NCBI GenBank assembly: GCA_019633425.1
Contig: WSUB01000296.1
Coordinates: 1-28,408, forward strand
Source of the DNA: Tulasnella sp. 424
Taxonomy: Eukaryota > Basidiomycota > Agaricomycetes > Cantharellales > Tulasnellaceae
DNA length: 28,408 nucleotides
Reading direction: 5' to 3'
Shown: positions 24,773-28,408 of the stretch, piece after piece
Layout of the letters: each line of letters starts with the position of its first letter
Position numbering within the stretch: position 1 is the stretch's first letter
The notes under the pieces: generated by a model
Database searches by the model: none
Told to the model about the DNA's origin: nothing
Seen by the model: the letters and a program-made list of their open reading frames with translations, nothing else
Translations under genes and position numbers: made by a program

Positions 24773-25963
24773 GATCCGGTTGTGTTTGGGTCACTTGAAG
24801 GTTACTCTTAACTATAGTTCTTAAATCTTTTGGTCTTGGTAGAAAAGAAGTCTCCTCGGGACCGTAATGAATCTATTTTACGTCAACGAGGGTTGCCACG
24901 GCACGATTTTCAAGGGAAACAAGATGTGATATGTCTACGTACATTGGCAAAGTACCTTATCTGAACAGTCATCTGGAAAGCGACGTAAGCTTTGAGAGCT
25001 CAGCCACTTTGAAACAGATCCGCCCCGATTCATGGAGAAGTCGGCGCCTTGATCGAGTTGGTTTTCGGAGCCGAAGTGCACTTGGAATTCACACGGAGCG
25101 CCACAATTGTCGGCGACCGTCTCGGCAAGATCCAAGACAGGCGCGAACTCAGATTGAACAACTAGATGTCTTTGACAATAGCTAGACCCATTTCACTTTG
25201 AGATTTGGTGCAAGGGCTAGAGAGAAACAGCTTCCGCGCAGGTTCCTAAGCTGCGAAACGGAACACTTCCGAAAACACAGCAATAACAAGGCCTCGAAGT
25301 ATGCTGTTTACTAGGCGAGATCGGATAATAACACGGGGACCAGTCTGCCCCCGAGCCGATTGTTGAGCGGCCTGGGTCTTCTAGGCCGCATCGGCTTGGC
25401 GCGCGATTGGCCAATTTGACATCACGTGAGTCGCCTTGTACTTAGGCAACGACCGTGACATGTCAACCCACCCACCAGCACCCGTCTCAAAGTCCTAACC
25501 AAGCATCGCAGACCTATCGCTCCACAAGAGCCCATAACACGAAGAAATATCCAAGCAACATAGTGGGCGCTTTTACAAACCAGCTACGTCACACTTGGCA
25601 TGACGCCGTCTAAGCGGATGCGATGTTTCGAACGTGAGCATCTCCATATGACCGGAACACTGCAGCCCGTTCAAGAATCTGACATGGGACGTTGCGGCAT
25701 AAGGCGGGGACGTCGGTCCATTACTCATGCACGCGGTATTATCAAGCCCGCTATCAACCTAGAGCAAAGAAACACTTTAAGAATGTATATAAGATACATG
25801 CCTTTAAATGTTCTTTCCAGTCGTATTCCTTCCGTGCTAGTATTCCGCACTGCGTCACCAACCACCTCGGTGAGCTCAGGCGACAGCCTCATACATGCCC
25901 GGAGCCTCTTAACTGAATGATCTCCCATTCTACAGCATACCACCAGCACCCAAGTTTACTTCA
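24773..25963. other. Long spacer between DUF4246 and the hydrolase gene
   Basis: No gene is supported. The left end should hold the DUF4246 promoter and the right end that of the hydrolase. On the minus strand at about 24990-25170 there is a protein-like stretch including LDLAETVADNCGAPCEFQVH and DQGADFSMNRGGSVSKW. I do not recognise its family and find no start, splice model or downstream exon, so it may be a remnant. A tract at 25600-25950 is open in two frames with no recognisable motif. Confidence 0.35.
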
Positions 25964-26719
25964 ATGACCCCGGTCAAGCCGACAATTATTCTCATCCCAG
26001 GTGCATGGCACACACCCGACGGCTATGCCGCACTTTCCAAACTCCTCGAATCGTCCGGCTACCACACGATTCCCGTATCGCTCCCAAGTGTTGGAGCTTC
26101 ACCACCTTTAGATGACTTCCAACCTGACGTTACCGCCGTCCGCAACGTCGTGATGTCGTGTGTCGACGCTGGGTCGGATGTGATCCTGTTCATGCACAGC
26201 TACGGCTCCATGCCCGGCTGCGAAGCGATCAAAGGGCTGTCCAAGTCCGATCGTGACCGCAAAGGAAAAGCAGGCGGTGTAATCCACTTGATATTCTGCT
26301 CGGCCTTTGTTCTTCCCGCAGGCGTATCCCCTCTCGACACTCATAACGGGGAACCTTGGCCTTGGTTTGTCATCAGCCAGGACGGAAAAGTCGTCACACC
26401 AGCACCAGGTACACCCGAACAGCTCTTCTACAACGATCTTTCACCAGAAACAGCTGCGAAACTCGTCTCCGAGTTGAAACCCCAGAGTTACAGCTCGTTC
26501 AGCACAAAGTTGACGTACGCTGCGTACCGCGAAGTGCCGAGCACGTATTTCTACAACGAGAAGGATATGACGCTAGCGATCGAAGGCCAGAAGGCGATGG
26601 TAGAAGGAAGTGGGACGAAGTTTGGGGCGGAGACGTTTGATGCTGGGCACTGTGGGTTTATCAGTAAACCAGAGGAGGTGGCTTTGGCCGTTCGGAGGGT
26701 AGCGGGGGAGCACGTGTAG
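25964..26719 (+). CDS. Alpha/beta hydrolase, single exon
   Basis: The intronless frame encodes 251 residues. It begins TIILIPGAWHTPDGYAAL, a classic beta-3 strand and oxyanion loop of the alpha/beta hydrolase fold. The nucleophile elbow is MHSYGSMPG with Ser about 79. A likely acid is Asp about 201 in NEKDMT and the His about 229 is in DAGHCGFIS. Such enzymes (often annotated AB_hydrolase_6, related to salicylate/jasmonate esterase-like enzymes) hydrolyse small esters or act on secondary metabolites; the substrate here is unknown. There is no signal peptide, so it is probably cytosolic. It is in the opposite direction to the surrounding DUF4246 copies and splits their array, perhaps by chance. 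The absence of introns contrasts with most of its neighbours. Confidence 0.9.
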   Translation: MTPVKPTIILIPGAWHTPDGYAALSKLLESSGYHTIPVSLPSVGASPPLDDFQPDVTAVRNVVMSCVDAGSDVILFMHSYGSMPGCEAIKGLSKSDRDRKGKAGGVIHLIFCSAFVLPAGVSPLDTHNGEPWPWFVISQDGKVVTPAPGTPEQLFYNDLSPETAAKLVSELKPQSYSSFSTKLTYAAYREVPSTYFYNEKDMTLAIEGQKAMVEGSGTKFGAETFDAGHCGFISKPEEVALAVRRVAGEHV

Positions 26720-27289
26720 GCCGGAAATTCGACGTAAAAAATATAGCTTGAAAATTGATCCGGTGTAGGGCTTCGCAACGAGATACAATTCTATTCATTG
26801 CGAAAGTGAGGGGAAATGCTCAAGCCATCTGGCGCTTTCAGCTACTTGAGTCTTGGCGGCGGTCGACAGCACGTGCAACGGGGTAACCCACACCCCAGAT
26901 CAAAGTGTATACCTCATATACGAGATGGTAAGGCCTGAAATTCTTTGAAGAGTTTTCGGAGGCTTAAATCAGAGCGTCTCCCAGAGCAAGGAACCTTGTA
27001 CGTTTGATGCATCTTCGAGGGTTCGGGATGAAGAGGGCGGGGAGGAACACCGGCGCCCGAACAGATGATCCTGTCTAGGCCAAACACCAGACTAGAACCA
27101 ACGCATCCGGGATATTCCTTACGACGTGGTAGAGGTGTGAAAGATGAGAGAGCCGTTCAACGGTCGAGAACATAATCGAAGGGAGAGTTAGAACTTGAAG
27201 GAAGATCAGCAGCACAGCTCTTTGACGATTCAAACTCCCCGTTCCCCTTCGCTCCCACCATCATCAACAGTCATGATCACATTATCGAC
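26720..27289. other. Intergenic region between convergent hydrolase and DUF4246 genes
   Basis: No gene is supported. It contains the 3' flanks of two convergent genes. Short open frames are shadows or chance. I saw no transposon ends or long repeats in it. Confidence 0.4.
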
Positions 27290-28408
27290 TTAATGCTCGC
27301 AGAAGTTAAACTCAGTGCAAAAATGCTGCTCGTCGACGACGTCTACAAACGCCGTCCTCTCATCCATCAACTCCTCCCTATACGCCTTTGCCTCTGCCAA
27401 AGTCATCACGTTGTCGACCCGGTCCGCTACCATATCCACCAGCTCCACAGGAAGGGGAACTTTCATTCGGTGGTTATCCTTAACGAATGCCTCGTGGATT
27501 GCCTCACGCGTCCAGTGGGTCTGTTGGGGAGGTATATCCGTGGTCGACGGGATGCGGTTTTCCGGATCAACGAGGAATAAGGCGACAATCTTGCGATGTC
27601 CTGGTTTAGTTGGGTCGACGAGCTTAAACGATGAAACTTGATGCTGGTAAATGTTAGGGAAGGCAATGCAACGATTGACGGATGTCTTCACAGCGCCGAC
27701 AACTTGGTTGCTTGGTCCCCCACTTGCGTTGCAAAACCGAGAACGGAGGAGCCCCATTAGCTCAGGATGTCGTTCAAGGCAAAAAAAGTAACCTACTACT
27801 CCAAGCCCCACGTTAACCGTATCCCCCTACTGTCGCTCTGTTCATAACCAGCCCCTTCGAAGTTCACCCCCATACGGAAGGCAAGTTGACTATCCGTGAT
27901 GTTTTCACAATCGTAATAATATATACCGGAGGCGACAATCCGTTCGTTTGCCATGCCTTCAACATGCCAGGCGCCGCCAGCGTATTCTGGCTTTTCGGGA
28001 GTCTACATGAAATGACCCGTCTGTCAGTTACAAAACGGGATCGGCCCCAAACATACGTACCAAGTGAATGTTTGCTAACTTGACAATAACTTGGATTTTC
28101 CCCCCCTGGATTGAGAAAGTGCTACGCCGGCGGGTGATGTCTTGGCCACTTCCACGGTACCCACGTTGATCCACCGTTGGTAGCACGATAATCTTGTGTT
28201 CTTCCCAAGCGTCGCTCCGTCTGGTATACTCCTCAGGCCCCAATGCCTGGTAGTCTTTCCATGGTGGATTCGGGTAATCGGGGTGGTCGGCCCACTCATA
28301 ACCGGTAGCAACTTTCACTCTCCCAGGGAGGCGGTCATTGTTTTCCGGATGGATGTCGGTCAAAACCTTGTCCCAGAGAAGAGAGAAGCGCCCAACGAGG
28401 GACTCTAT
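27290..28408 (-). CDS. DUF4246 family protein, third copy, 5' part beyond the window
   Basis: The visible exons are 28408-28061 (exon 2, cut), 28002-27797 and 27722-27290. The splice sites, phases and exon 3/4 lengths (206 and 433 bp) equal those of the complete copy at 22850-24772. The visible frame is intact: IESLVGRFSLLWDKVLTD, DIHPENNDRLPG, VIVKLANIHL, then SVNRCIAFPNIYQHQV and GHRKIVALFLVDP, ending HFCTEFNFCEH at the stop. The junction residue in exon 3/4 is Tyr here and Asp in the other copy. The first exon and part of the second lie beyond base 28408. The same possible His/Glu/His/Arg pattern is kept. It probably encodes a functional paralogue. Divergence from copy 2 is uneven: a 135-bp stretch of exon 2 is almost identical while exon 4 differs at about 14% of sites. 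Confidence 0.85.

Noticed and set aside
21996..28408. Secondary metabolite gene cluster
   Set aside because: No polyketide synthase, non-ribosomal peptide synthetase, terpene synthase or transporter lies in the window; only a hydrolase and DUF4246 copies are present.

Overview
The window is nuclear DNA of a filamentous basidiomycete. Genes are closely spaced on both strands and broken by many 50-75 bp spliceosomal introns with GT...AG ends and CTAAC-like branch sites. The gene families (SWP1/ribophorin II, VPS22, an NDUFAF2-type complex I factor, a FYVE-SAP-RING ligase) are eukaryotic, and the accessory families (DUF4246, MYND proteins, TKL kinase-TPR proteins, gag-like domain genes) recall an Agaricomycete, possibly a Rhizoctonia-like fungus. 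The genus is an impression from family content, not something proved here. I rebuilt exon structures by hand from frame continuity, splice sites and protein family logic; no transcript data were available.

Region 1 (1-3.5 kb) is mostly housekeeping: the 3' part of a PHD/chromodomain gene (1-1286), the oligosaccharyltransferase subunit SWP1 (1660-2658, +) and an NDUFAF2-like complex I assembly factor (2740-3487, -). A 5'-truncated LINE reverse transcriptase fragment (about 3595-4490) sits just upstream of the latter, followed by about 0.8 kb without a supportable gene.

Region 2 (5.3-15.4 kb) is a kinase island. A TKL-type kinase fused to eight nearly uniform 40-residue TPRs (5336-7950, -) is followed by a decayed minus-strand locus, an SRPK-like kinase (8509-10050) preceded by a broken copy of a pseudokinase-like gene (10051-11760). 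The same family has an apparently intact member on the plus strand (13176-15388). A retrotransposon-gag-like domain gene lies between the two paralogues. The SRPK frame opens with the tail of the pseudokinase family, so the two minus-strand pieces probably belonged to one pseudokinase-kinase gene.

Region 3 (16.1-21.6 kb) has an RNF34/RFFL-like E3 ubiquitin ligase (16149-17907, +), the ESCRT-II subunit SNF8/VPS22 (18150-18911, -) and a seven-exon MYND zinc-finger protein (19683-21577, -). The first two both belong to ubiquitin and endosomal traffic, but their convergent arrangement may be chance.

Region 4 (22.0-28.4 kb) is a local family expansion: three minus-strand DUF4246 copies, of which the first is a remnant (21996-22560), the second complete (22850-24772) and the third cut by the window end (27290-28408). 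An alpha/beta hydrolase (25964-26719, +) lies between the second and third. Copies two and three share one exonic patch at 134 of 135 bases while diverging much more elsewhere.
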